DNA from: Leifsonia sp. AK011
GTDB lineage: Bacteria > Actinomycetota > Actinomycetes > Actinomycetales > Microbacteriaceae
DNA: 64,000 nucleotides
Reading direction: 5' to 3'
Assembly (NCBI RefSeq): GCF_013410945.1
Contig: NZ_JACCCH010000001.1
Coordinates: forward strand, 1,364,001-1,428,000
Shown: piece after piece, positions 24,303 through 33,031 of the stretch
How the letters are laid out: each line of letters starts with the position of its first letter
Position numbering within the stretch: position 1 is the first letter of the stretch
Translations under genes and position numbers: made by a program
The notes under the pieces: model-generated
What the model was told of the DNA's origin: nothing
What the model saw: the letters and a program-made list of their open reading frames with translations, nothing else
The model's database searches: none

Positions 24303-27292
24303 CCGCCGTTCTCGGTGCGCCGGGCACGGGCAAGACCACCACCCTCATCGAACTCGTGGCCGACCGCGTTCTCGATCGCGGCTGGGGCGCTGACGCGGTG
24401 CTCGCACTCACTCCCTCGCGAGCGTCGGCCACACGGTTGCGCGACTCGATCGCGGTGCGCCTTGGGGTGCCGACGACGGGCGCGATGGCCAGGAGCGTCA
24501 ATTCTCTGGCGTTCGAGATCGTGCGCGACGCTGCGCGGGCCGCCGGCGCCGCGCCACCGCGTCTCATCAGCGGCACCGAGCAGGACGTGGAACTCGCCGC
24601 GCTTCTGGAAGGGCATATCGAGGAGGGCGGCGGCCCGGAGTGGCCCGAGACGCTCGGCCCCGAGGTGCGACGGCTCCGCCGGTTCCGCACCGAGCTGCGT
24701 GAACTCATGACGCGGGCAACGGAGTACGACGTCTCGCCCGAGGAGCTTGCCCGGCTCGGAGCCCTGCACGGCCACCCCGAGTGGACGGCCGCCGCCGAGC
24801 TCATCAGGGAGTACAGCGAGGTGCTCTCCTACCGTTCGGAGACCCGGTTCGACCAGGCCGAGCTCGTCAGCTTCGCGGTCGCAGCGCTCGAGCGCGGCGA
24901 CGTGGGGGAGCGCGTGGCATCCCTGCGGCTCGTTGCCGTCGATGACCTGCAGGAGGCGACCGAGTCCACCCTCGCGCTGCTTCGCGCGCTCGCGATGAGC
25001 GGTGTCGCCGTCGTCGCCTTCGGTGATCCGGATGTCGCGGCCAACGCCTTCCGCGGTGGCGAGCCCGACGCCCTCGGCCGTCTGGCCTCCATGATCTCCG
25101 TCCCGGCGGAGACGCTCGTGCTCTCGACCAGCTACCGGCAGGGCCCCGCGCTCGCCGCACTCACCCGCTCGGTCACGGCGCGCATCGGTGCGGCGGCGGC
25201 GGGCCGCCAGCGCGCGGCCAGCGCGGCGGGTGTGGATGCGCCCGTCCCCGTGTCCCGCATTGAGGCACCGAGCGCCGCACGGGAGTGGGCTGCCGCCGCT
25301 CGTGTGCTGCGCGAGGAACACCTGAACCGTGGCATCCCGTACAGCCGGATGGCGGTCGTCGTGCGCAGCGGTGCCCAGATCCCGGCGATCACGCGCGCCC
25401 TCGCGCTCGCCGAGGTGCCCACGCGCACGACGGTCGGCGGCACCCCTCTCCGTGATGACCACGCGGCGCGCTCCCTCCTGCTCATCGTGCAGGTCGGCAC
25501 GGGGCACACACCGCTCACGCCGGAACTCGCCTCGGACATGCTGCTCGGCCCCTTCGGCGGTCTCGACCGGCTGGCCCTGCGGCGGCTGCGTCTCGCGCTG
25601 CGGGCGGAGGAGGTCGCGGGCGGCGGGCGGCGCTCGGCAGACGAGCTGGTCGTCGATGCGCTTGAGCATCCCTCCCGGCTCGTGACGATCGACCACCGCG
25701 TCGCGCGCGCGGCCGAACGCCTCGCCGAGACGCTCGCGAAGGTCGCCGCGAGCGACGGCTCGATCGAGGAGCTGCTCTGGCTCGCCTGGGAGCGCAGCGG
25801 CATGGCCAAGACCTGGTACGACCGGGCGCTCTCCGCGGGTATCGCCGCCGCCGAAGCGAACCGCAACCTCGACGGGATCGTTGCCCTCTTCACCTCCGCG
25901 AAGCGCTTCGTGGAACTGCGACCGGATGCCACGCCGGCCACCTATCTCGACGATGTGCTCGGTGCTGAGGTGCCCGAGGACACCCTCTCGCCCCAGTCGA
26001 TCGAGGAATCAGTGCTCGTCGCGACCGCCTCGGCCACCGTTGGACTCGAATTCGACACCGTCATCGTGGGCGGGCTGCAGGATGGCGTGTGGCCCAACCT
26101 GCGCCTCCGTGGGTCGCTGCTCGCGCCGCAGGAACTCGTGAACGTGCTCACGGGCGTCGACGGTTCGGCGGTGGACGAGCGCAAGCAGGTGCTCGGCGAC
26201 GAACTCAGGATGTTCGCGCTCGCCGTCTCGCGAGCCAGGCACAGGGTGGTTATCGCGGCGGTCGCCAACGACGACGAGGCGCCGAGCGTGCTGCTCGGGC
26301 GAGCGCACGAGTCGCCCGTGCTGGATGCGACGGCTCCGCCCCTCACGCTGCGGGCGCAAGTGGGGCGGCTGCGGCGACGGGTGACCCGCGGGGGCGCGGA
26401 TGCGCGAGCCGCGGCATCCACCCTCGCGGCGCTCGCGGTGGAGGGTGTTCCTGGAGCGGAGCCCGACTCGTGGCACGGGATCCTCGAGCCGAGCACAACC
26501 GGGCCGCTGTTCGAGGGGGAGGCGGTGCCGCTCTCGCCGTCGGCCATCCAGTCACTTCTCGAGAGCCCGCTCGACTGGTTCCTCGAGAAGATCGCGGGCT
26601 CCGAGTCGGGCGTCATCGCGGGCGTGGGCACGATCATCCACTGGGCCATGGAGACCGCGGACGACATCACTGTCGACTCGCTGTGGGCCGCGGTCGAGAA
26701 GCGCTGGGGGGAGCTGCTCTTCGAGGCGCCGTGGCTGGCCGAGCGCCAGCGCACGATCGCGCGTGGCTTCACCGAGGCGCTCGCACAGTACCTCGCCGAC
26801 TTCGGGCGCGAGGGCAAGACGCTGGTCGGGGCCGAGAGTCGGTTCACGGTCGAGGTTGGCCCTGCGGTGCTGAGTGGATCCATCGACAGGGTTGAGCGCA
26901 CACCGGACGGCAAGGTCGTGATCGTCGACCTCAAGACCGGAACACCGGAGACCCGCGCGGCGGCCATCGCTGAGCATCCGCAGCTCGGCGCTTACCAGCT
27001 TGCGTACGCGGAGGGGCTGCTCGACGAGGCCCTCGCACCCCACGGCGAACACGCGCCGGGTGGCGCCAAACTGCTGTTCGTCAAACAGGGGCTGCGCGAC
27101 AAGCTGTACCGGGAGGGCGTGCAGGCGGCGTTCGATGAGGAGGCTCTGGCGGAGTTCCGTTCTCGCGTCGAGGCTGCAGCCGCCCTCATTGCTGCTGCGG
27201 AGTTCGCGGGACCGCTCGAGCTGCCCGTCTTCGGTAAGGGCGATGTCTCGCGCTTGCGCCTCCATCGGGTGAGGGCGGTCTCCAGTGACTGA
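24194..27292 (+). CDS. adnA: AdnA subunit: UvrD-like motor and RecB-type nuclease
   Basis: A 1032-residue protein, the AdnA-like partner of a RecBCD-type double-strand-end resection machine. Walker A is intact (LGAPGTGKTTTL), but other motor motifs are weak: motif II reads VAVDDLQEATES and motif III GDPDVAANAFRG, lacking the usual GDPxQSIY. The C-terminal nuclease keeps HWAMET, VIVDLKTGTPE and QLGAYQLAYAEG, the Asp and Lys of the PD-(D/E)XK site. In mycobacteria AdnA is likewise the weaker motor with an active nuclease. It overlaps adnB by eight bases. Length and order match Rv3202c. Confidence 0.88.
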   Translation: MTVSGFSPASAPTPAVTWHELDASQRAVLALGDAASAAVLGAPGTGKTTTLIELVADRVLDRGWGADAVLALTPSRASATRLRDSIAVRLGVPTTGAMARSVNSLAFEIVRDAARAAGAAPPRLISGTEQDVELAALLEGHIEEGGGPEWPETLGPEVRRLRRFRTELRELMTRATEYDVSPEELARLGALHGHPEWTAAAELIREYSEVLSYRSETRFDQAELVSFAVAALERGDVGERVASLRLVAVDDLQEATESTLALLRALAMSGVAVVAFGDPDVAANAFRGGEPDALGRLASMISVPAETLVLSTSYRQGPALAALTRSVTARIGAAAAGRQRAASAAGVDAPVPVSRIEAPSAAREWAAAARVLREEHLNRGIPYSRMAVVVRSGAQIPAITRALALAEVPTRTTVGGTPLRDDHAARSLLLIVQVGTGHTPLTPELASDMLLGPFGGLDRLALRRLRLALRAEEVAGGGRRSADELVVDALEHPSRLVTIDHRVARAAERLAETLAKVAASDGSIEELLWLAWERSGMAKTWYDRALSAGIAAAEANRNLDGIVALFTSAKRFVELRPDATPATYLDDVLGAEVPEDTLSPQSIEESVLVATASATVGLEFDTVIVGGLQDGVWPNLRLRGSLLAPQELVNVLTGVDGSAVDERKQVLGDELRMFALAVSRARHRVVIAAVANDDEAPSVLLGRAHESPVLDATAPPLTLRAQVGRLRRRVTRGGADARAAASTLAALAVEGVPGAEPDSWHGILEPSTTGPLFEGEAVPLSPSAIQSLLESPLDWFLEKIAGSESGVIAGVGTIIHWAMETADDITVDSLWAAVEKRWGELLFEAPWLAERQRTIARGFTEALAQYLADFGREGKTLVGAESRFTVEVGPAVLSGSIDRVERTPDGKVVIVDLKTGTPETRAAAIAEHPQLGAYQLAYAEGLLDEALAPHGEHAPGGAKLLFVKQGLRDKLYREGVQAAFDEEALAEFRSRVEAAAALIAAAEFAGPLELPVFGKGDVSRLRLHRVRAVSSD

Positions 27293-30200
27293 CGTGCGAA
27301 CAATCAGCGCCAACGAGATCAGCGACGCCCTCGGCAGGCCCCGCCCCACCGAGCAGCAGCGCGCCGTGATCGAGTCGCCGCTCGCGCCCGCTCTCGTCGC
27401 CGCGGGGGCTGGCTCCGGCAAGACCGAGACGATGGCGGGTCGCGTGCTGTGGCTGCTGGCCAACCGTCTCGTGCGGCCGAGCGAGATCATGGGCCTGACC
27501 TTCACCCGCAAGGCCGCGGGCGAACTCGCCGAGCGCATCCGCGACCGCATCGCGGACCTCGCCGCGGCAGGGATGCTCGGCGACGAGTACGACCCGTTCG
27601 AGGCCCCCACGGTCGCCACCTACAACTCCTACGCGAACTCGCTGTACCGGGACAACGCGGTCGTGCTCGGTCGCGAGGCGGATGGTGCGGTGCTCGGCGA
27701 GGCTGCGGCGTGGCAGCTGGCCCGCAACACCGTCCTGCGCAGCACCGACACGAGGCTCGCAGGGCTCGGCAAGAACCTCGACCCCATGACGCGGGCGGTC
27801 CTGACGGTAGCGCGAGGCCTCGCGGAGAACGTGGCCGACCCGGAGGAGGTTCGTGAGTACGCGGCACGGGTGGCGCGCGTTCGCGATCTCCCCAGTGGCG
27901 GTCGCGGAGAGTACGCGGAGGCCATTCGCATCGCCGAGAACGTGGGAGCTCTCGACGTGCTCATCGACCTCGCTGCCGAGTTCGAGGCGGCCAAGACGGC
28001 GCGCGGTCTCGTGGAGTACTCCGACCAGGTCGCGCTCGCCCTCCGGATCGTTGCCCTGCAGCCCAAGGTTGCCGAGGTGGAGCGCGACCGGTTCCGGGTG
28101 GTGCTGCTGGACGAGTACCAGGACACCTCGGTCGTGCAGACCCGCCTCCTCGCGGAGCTCTTCGGCGGGCATCCCGTCATGGCGGTCGGTGACCCGAACC
28201 AGTCCATCTACGGGTGGCGCGGTGCGAGCGCCTCCAACCTCGACGAGTTCACGAGGGCCTTCGGGGCGGAGCGCCGGTACGACCTCTCGACCAGCTGGCG
28301 CAATGGCACGCGCATCCTCGAGGCGGCGAACACCATTGTCGAACCGTTCGCCGGGGGACGCGTTCGGGTCGAGAAACTCGATCCGAGTCCGACAGCGAGC
28401 AGCCTCGAGATCGAGGTCGCCTTCCCCGAGTCGGTCGCACTTGAGGCGGCGGCGGTCGCCGACTGGCTCGCCCCGCGGATGAAGTCTGCCACCCCGCCCT
28501 CCGCGGCGATCCTCTTCCGCACGCGCAAGTCGCAGGCCTTCTTCATCGAGGCGCTGCGGGACCGCGACATCCCCTTCCATGTCCTCGGCATCGGCGGGCT
28601 CTTGGCCGAGCCCGAGATCGCGGACCTGGTCGCGGCCCTCACGGTGGTTCATGACCCGTCGGCGGGGCTCGAGCTCCTGCGGCTGCTCGCGGGGTCGCGC
28701 TGGCGCATCGGCGTGCAGGACCTCTTCGCCCTCAACCGGCTCGCCTCGTGGCTGCGCGATCGCGACTACGCACAGCAGAAGTACGACGACGAGCTCGCGG
28801 ATGCCCTCCGCACGTCCGTCGCGCCGGGGGAGGGCGGCTCGATCGTGGACGCGCTCGACTTCATCGGCACGGCGACGCCCGGGCACCTTGCTCTCGAGAA
28901 CTTCAGTGACGTGGGGCTGGAACGACTGCGGGATGCCGCGAGGCTCCTCACCCGCCTTCGCTCCCGTGCACGACTCGACCTGCCAGAGTTCGTCGCCGTT
29001 GTGATGCAGGAGCTGCAGCTCGACATCGAGGTGGCCGCCAACGACTTCCGCCCGCTGGGAGCGGCCACTTTCGACGCGTTCTTCGACGCCGTGAGCAACT
29101 ACTTGGCGCTCGATGATGTCGCGACGCTGGGCGGTTTCCTCTCGTGGCTGCACGAGGCCGAACTGCGCGAGGATCTCTCACCGCGCCCCGAGGACCCGGA
29201 GCCCGGCACGGTTCAATTGCTCACCATCCACGGCTCCAAGGGCCTCGAGTGGGACGTCGTCGCCGTGCCCCGCCTCGTTGACGAGGAGCTCCCGGGTCGG
29301 CCCGCGGAGGGCGGCTACCAGGGCTGGCTCTCGTTCGGGCAGCTGCCCTGGCCCTTCCGTGGGGACGCCGCCGAGCTGCCGGTCTTCGAGTGGGAGGCGG
29401 CGGAGACTCGGGTCGCCGTTCGCGACGCCGAGAAGGACTTCAAGGCGAGGGTTCGCGAGCACCTCCTCCAGGAGGAGCGCCGGCTGGCCTACGTTGCCGT
29501 CACCCGCGCACGGCACGGTCTCATGCTCACCGGCTCGTTCTGGGCGACACAGTCCAAGCCGAGAGTGCCGAGCGTGTACCTGCGCGAGCTCGCGGAGGCC
29601 GGCGTCATCCCCGCGGTTCCCGAGGCGACGGCGCTCGAGGAGAACCCGCTCGGCGACGACCTCGAACGGATGCTGTGGCCCCGGGATCCACTCGGCAACC
29701 GCCGCGCGCCCGTCGAAGCCGCCGCGGCGCTCGTTCGCGCGTCGGAGCCCGAGGTCATCGGTCCCTGGGCGCGCGACATCGAGCTGCTGCTCGCCGAGCG
29801 CCGGGAACGCCTTGCGGGGGAGCAACGCCTCGAGTTGCCGACGCGAGTGCCGGCATCTCGGTTCAAGGACTTCGTCGATGATCCTGCGCGCGTGGCATCC
29901 GCTCTCCGCCGCCCCATGCCCGAGCGACCCTTCAGGGCGACCCGTCTCGGCACGCTGTTCCACTCGTGGGTGGAGAACCGCTACGGCGTCGGGGGTGACT
30001 CTGAGGAGCTGGATGCCGCGAGCACCGAGCTCGACTTCGGCACCGACGACCTCATCGAGGACACCGAGGCTGCCCTCCAGCGGCTGCGTGCGACGTTCGA
30101 GGCGAGCCCGTGGGCCTCCCGCCGCCCCATCGAGGTGGAGCGCGAGATCCACCTGCCGTTCGAGGGTCGCATCGTGATCTGCAAGATCGATGCCGTGTAC

Positions 30201-30449
30201 GAGGTCGAGGGCGGCCGCTTCGAGGTCGTCGACTGGAAGACCGGCAAGGCCCCGCACGACGACAAGGACCTCGACGAGAAGCAGTTGCAGCTCGCGCTCT
30301 ACAGGCTGGCGTACGCGCAGTGGAGGGGGATCGAGGTCAGTCGGATCGACGCGGCGTTCTACTACGTCGCCGATGACCTCGTCATCCGGCCAGAGCACAT
30401 CGACGACGAACAGGCGCTACGCGAGCGCTGGCGCGCGGTGTACGGCTAG
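27285..30449 (+). CDS. adnB: AdnB subunit: lead UvrD-like helicase and RecB-type nuclease
   Basis: A 1054-residue protein with a complete SF1 helicase set: RPTEQQRAVIES, AAGAGSGKTETM, LTFTRKAAGELAERI, LLDEYQDTSVVQ, VGDPNQSIYGWRGAS, LLTIHGSKGLEWD and YVAVTRARHGLML. The C-terminal nuclease has LFHSWVENRYG, FEVVDWKTGKAP and KQLQLALYRLAYAQ. It is the likely lead motor of AdnAB, which resects double-strand ends for recombination and degrades linear DNA. GTG 27285 lies within the end of adnA, so synthesis of the two subunits is coupled. Confidence 0.9.
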   Translation: MTDVRTISANEISDALGRPRPTEQQRAVIESPLAPALVAAGAGSGKTETMAGRVLWLLANRLVRPSEIMGLTFTRKAAGELAERIRDRIADLAAAGMLGDEYDPFEAPTVATYNSYANSLYRDNAVVLGREADGAVLGEAAAWQLARNTVLRSTDTRLAGLGKNLDPMTRAVLTVARGLAENVADPEEVREYAARVARVRDLPSGGRGEYAEAIRIAENVGALDVLIDLAAEFEAAKTARGLVEYSDQVALALRIVALQPKVAEVERDRFRVVLLDEYQDTSVVQTRLLAELFGGHPVMAVGDPNQSIYGWRGASASNLDEFTRAFGAERRYDLSTSWRNGTRILEAANTIVEPFAGGRVRVEKLDPSPTASSLEIEVAFPESVALEAAAVADWLAPRMKSATPPSAAILFRTRKSQAFFIEALRDRDIPFHVLGIGGLLAEPEIADLVAALTVVHDPSAGLELLRLLAGSRWRIGVQDLFALNRLASWLRDRDYAQQKYDDELADALRTSVAPGEGGSIVDALDFIGTATPGHLALENFSDVGLERLRDAARLLTRLRSRARLDLPEFVAVVMQELQLDIEVAANDFRPLGAATFDAFFDAVSNYLALDDVATLGGFLSWLHEAELREDLSPRPEDPEPGTVQLLTIHGSKGLEWDVVAVPRLVDEELPGRPAEGGYQGWLSFGQLPWPFRGDAAELPVFEWEAAETRVAVRDAEKDFKARVREHLLQEERRLAYVAVTRARHGLMLTGSFWATQSKPRVPSVYLRELAEAGVIPAVPEATALEENPLGDDLERMLWPRDPLGNRRAPVEAAAALVRASEPEVIGPWARDIELLLAERRERLAGEQRLELPTRVPASRFKDFVDDPARVASALRRPMPERPFRATRLGTLFHSWVENRYGVGGDSEELDAASTELDFGTDDLIEDTEAALQRLRATFEASPWASRRPIEVEREIHLPFEGRIVICKIDAVYEVEGGRFEVVDWKTGKAPHDDKDLDEKQLQLALYRLAYAQWRGIEVSRIDAAFYYVADDLVIRPEHIDDEQALRERWRAVYG

Positions 30450-30464
30450 GCCCGCAGCAGCAGG

Positions 30465-30992
30465 TCAGACGTATGCCGCGGCAACAACGATCGAGTAGGC
30501 GAAGTAGGACACGATCGGCGCGATGACCGCGATCACCGTCGCGACGATGCCCTGAGCTCGACCGCGCTTCTGCACGATGGCGATGATGCCGAGCACGAGT
30601 GCTGTGACGCCGGCGAGCGTACCCACAACGACGTGACCCAACACGCTGAGCCCGAACGCCGCACCCTGGGGTGACTCGGCGGCTTCTGCACCCGCCTGGA
30701 ATCCATCCTCGAATGAGCCCTCCACGAGCCCGGGGATGCTCGCGGCGCTGAAACCGTTGGCGATGGCCCAGATCATCGAGATCACGAACACGGCAATCGC
30801 GATGATGAGGGCGGCAATGCCCAGCCCCGGCTTCTTCGGGGCGGCCTGCGCGGGCTGGTAGTAACCGGCACCGGCGTAGGGCGGCAGTGTGGCGTTGTAT
30901 TGGGGTGCCACCGGTTGGGCAGGGGCGGGCTGGGGTGCGTTCACGGGAGGAGTGGGCGCGTACTCACCGTACTGGGGAATGTTCTCGGACAT
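30465..30992 (-). CDS. DUF4190-like membrane protein with Pro-rich N-terminus
   Basis: A 175-residue protein: a cytoplasmic Pro/Ala/Gln/Tyr-rich segment of ~50 residues (PAPAQPVAPQYNATLPP), then about three membrane helices (IAALIIAIAVFVISMIWAI; VVVGTLAGVTALVLGIIAI; GIVATVIAVIAPIVSYFAY). Such DUF4190-type proteins are common in actinobacteria and of unknown role. The ATG at 30992 is six bases after TAATTT (30999-31004). It is convergent with adnB. Confidence 0.72.
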   Translation of the reverse strand: MSENIPQYGEYAPTPPVNAPQPAPAQPVAPQYNATLPPYAGAGYYQPAQAAPKKPGLGIAALIIAIAVFVISMIWAIANGFSAASIPGLVEGSFEDGFQAGAEAAESPQGAAFGLSVLGHVVVGTLAGVTALVLGIIAIVQKRGRAQGIVATVIAVIAPIVSYFAYSIVVAAAYV

Positions 30993-31045
30993 GAGGAGAA
31001 ATTACCATCACGACAGGGTGTTCTCGACCCCGCGCAGAGGCGAAC

Positions 31046-32035
31046 TCAGACGGCGCGACGCGTGCGATCGAGCATCGCCTCGACCTCGTCGACGGCCATG
31101 GTCGGCATCGTCTTGGCACCGATCTGGTCCATGACGTCGTCGCGCAGGCTGTCGGCAAGGCCCGTGAGCAGCTCGACCGCGTCATCCGTGATCTCGCTGT
31201 TGCGCGTCTCCGTGCCGTGGAGCAGCCACTGCGCGAGTTCGAGCTCGGAGTACAGGCGTGCACGTTCCATGAGCTGGCGGTCGTGAGCGCCGCGCGAGCG
31301 CTGGTAGGCGGCGAGGGCCGAATCGACGATTCCCTGGTCCCGGCTCCCGAGCACAAACTGCAGGTCGCGCGCGGGGTCGCCGACGCGAAGGTCGTGCCAG
31401 CTGAGAATGCCCGTGACGGTGCCGTCCGAGGAGAGCACGACGTCGGATGTCAGGGCCCCGTGAATCACGGCGGGCTGGAACTGCCACAGCTTGGCGTCCT
31501 CCAGTGCGCGTTCCCAGCGTCCGACGAGGGACGCGGGCACGAGCCCGGTCGCGGCGGCGCGGTCGGCGACGGTCATGCACGACCGCTGGCATTCGCCAGC
31601 GGTGAGTGTCGGCAGGCCGGCATCCGCGACGACGCTGGAGGGGAGAGCATGCAGAGCGCCGATGGCCGAGCCGACGGATGCCGCGAGCGTGCTGTCCCAC
31701 GCGGAGACGGGCACCTTCGCGCCGTACACAAACGTGCTCACGATCGCGCGGGTGCCGTCGACGGGAACCTGCCCCGCGAAGTTCGCAACTCCGAACGGCA
31801 GACGTGCCCGCACTCCCTGGCTGAGAGCCCGGAGTGCCACGAGGTCGGCGGACTGCTCGGCCTCGGCGCGGGGGTTGCGAGGGACGCGAATCAGCCAGTG
31901 GGAGCCGTCGCGTGCGGTGATCACGGCGGAGTCGAAGTCGCCATCGCCCGCGCCGAAGGGAGCAGCTGCCACGGCATCGAGGCCGGGCACTGCCGAGGCC
32001 GCCAGCGCGGCTAGAGTGAGATGGGATCTCGCCAT
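31046..32035 (-). CDS. Phosphotransferase-fold protein with degenerate catalytic motifs
   Basis: A 329-residue protein of the aminoglycoside/macrolide phosphotransferase fold. The catalytic loop normally HGDxxxxN reads HGALTSDV (about residues 192-199): the Asp is Ala and the Asn is Val. The metal-binding IDW...GDP reads LSWHDLRVGDP, where Asp is Ser. A conventional kinase reaction is therefore unlikely; a pseudokinase or sensor role is more probable. The frame is open far upstream, but ATG 32035 follows TACCCT (32043-32048) by seven bases. It is divergent from nudC. Confidence 0.78.
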   Translation of the reverse strand: MARSHLTLAALAASAVPGLDAVAAAPFGAGDGDFDSAVITARDGSHWLIRVPRNPRAEAEQSADLVALRALSQGVRARLPFGVANFAGQVPVDGTRAIVSTFVYGAKVPVSAWDSTLAASVGSAIGALHALPSSVVADAGLPTLTAGECQRSCMTVADRAAATGLVPASLVGRWERALEDAKLWQFQPAVIHGALTSDVVLSSDGTVTGILSWHDLRVGDPARDLQFVLGSRDQGIVDSALAAYQRSRGAHDRQLMERARLYSELELAQWLLHGTETRNSEITDDAVELLTGLADSLRDDVMDQIGAKTMPTMAVDEVEAMLDRTRRAV

Positions 32036-32101
32036 ACCCAACAGGGTAGGTTGCGGGTCACCCGCTTTCGCCGTACGCCACGCACTTCCGACGGGTCGTC
32101 C

Positions 32102-33031
32102 ATGTCGCAGCACTTCCTCCGGAACCTGCCGCTCTCGCGGTTCGAGGTCGACCGTGATCACCAGGGCCGGGAGCGGGAGCACCTGTGGGAGGAGCTCTGG
32201 GCTGACCCCGCGACGCGCATCCTGCCCATCTTCCAGGGAACCGCGCTGCTTGCGGGGCCGGGACAACTCGCGCTGCTGCCGGTCGCCGCTGTGCCCGAGG
32301 GGGAGACGCGCGTGTACCTCGGCCGCTCGACCTCCACGACGAGCCCCGAGCCCGCTGGCACCCCGGTCGTCGCTGTCGAGCTCGCCGACGCCCGGCATCT
32401 CGCCGAATCCGACTGGGCGAACCTCCGCAAGCTCGGTGCCGTTCTGAGTGACCGCGACGCAGGGCTCCTCACCGAGGCGCTCGCGATCCTCAACTGGCAC
32501 GACTCGCACCGTTTCTCGCCCCGCACGGGCGAGGTGACCGTCCCCGAGAAGGGTGGTTGGGTGCGGCGGGACCCCATCAGCGGGCTCGAGGTATTCCCTC
32601 GTACCGACCCGGCGATCATCGTGGGCGTGACGGATGCCACGGACCGCCTGCTACTCGGATCGAACGCGCTCTGGGAACCCAATCGCTACAGCCTCCTCGC
32701 GGGCTTCGTCGAGCCGGGGGAGTCCCTCGAGGCGGCCGTGCTACGCGAGATCCACGAGGAGTCGGGTCTGCGCATCACCGACCCGGTGTACCTCGGCAGC
32801 CAGCCCTGGCCGTTCCCCGCGTCGCTCATGGTCGGATTCCGGGCTCGAGTGGAGGACGGCTTCACCGGCGCCGCCACGCCGGATGGCACGGAGATCCTCG
32901 ACCTCCGCTGGTTCACGCGCGACGAGCTCGCGGCATCCCTCGGCGAGATCCTCCTTCCCGGGCCGACCTCGATCGCGCGCGCGATCATCGAGGACTGGTT
33001 CGGCGGCCCGATCGACGACGGCCAGGCGTGA
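32102..33031 (+). CDS. nudC: NudC-type NAD(+)/NADH diphosphatase
   Basis: A 309-residue Nudix enzyme that splits NAD(H), and in known cases removes NAD caps from RNA. The Nudix box is intact (~201-223: GFVEPGESLE ... REIHEESG), and SQPWPFPAS (~233) is the NADH-specific motif. The zinc ribbon in the middle is degenerate: HRFSPRTGEVTVPEKGGW has Ser139 and Thr142 where FCxxCG is expected. The ATG at 32102 is in frame with the family N-terminus. The stop overlaps the uvrD2 start (GTGA). Confidence 0.88.
   Translation: MSQHFLRNLPLSRFEVDRDHQGREREHLWEELWADPATRILPIFQGTALLAGPGQLALLPVAAVPEGETRVYLGRSTSTTSPEPAGTPVVAVELADARHLAESDWANLRKLGAVLSDRDAGLLTEALAILNWHDSHRFSPRTGEVTVPEKGGWVRRDPISGLEVFPRTDPAIIVGVTDATDRLLLGSNALWEPNRYSLLAGFVEPGESLEAAVLREIHEESGLRITDPVYLGSQPWPFPASLMVGFRARVEDGFTGAATPDGTEILDLRWFTRDELAASLGEILLPGPTSIARAIIEDWFGGPIDDGQA

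Noticed and set aside
27186-29153. Long antisense ORF (655 codons) across adnA/adnB
   Set aside because: It is a GC-rich shadow frame; the plus strand carries complete helicase motifs over the same bases.
32036-32509. N-terminal extension of the phosphotransferase frame to 32509
   Set aside because: It would overlap nudC by several hundred bases; ATG 32035 has the promoter spacing and the fold starts there.
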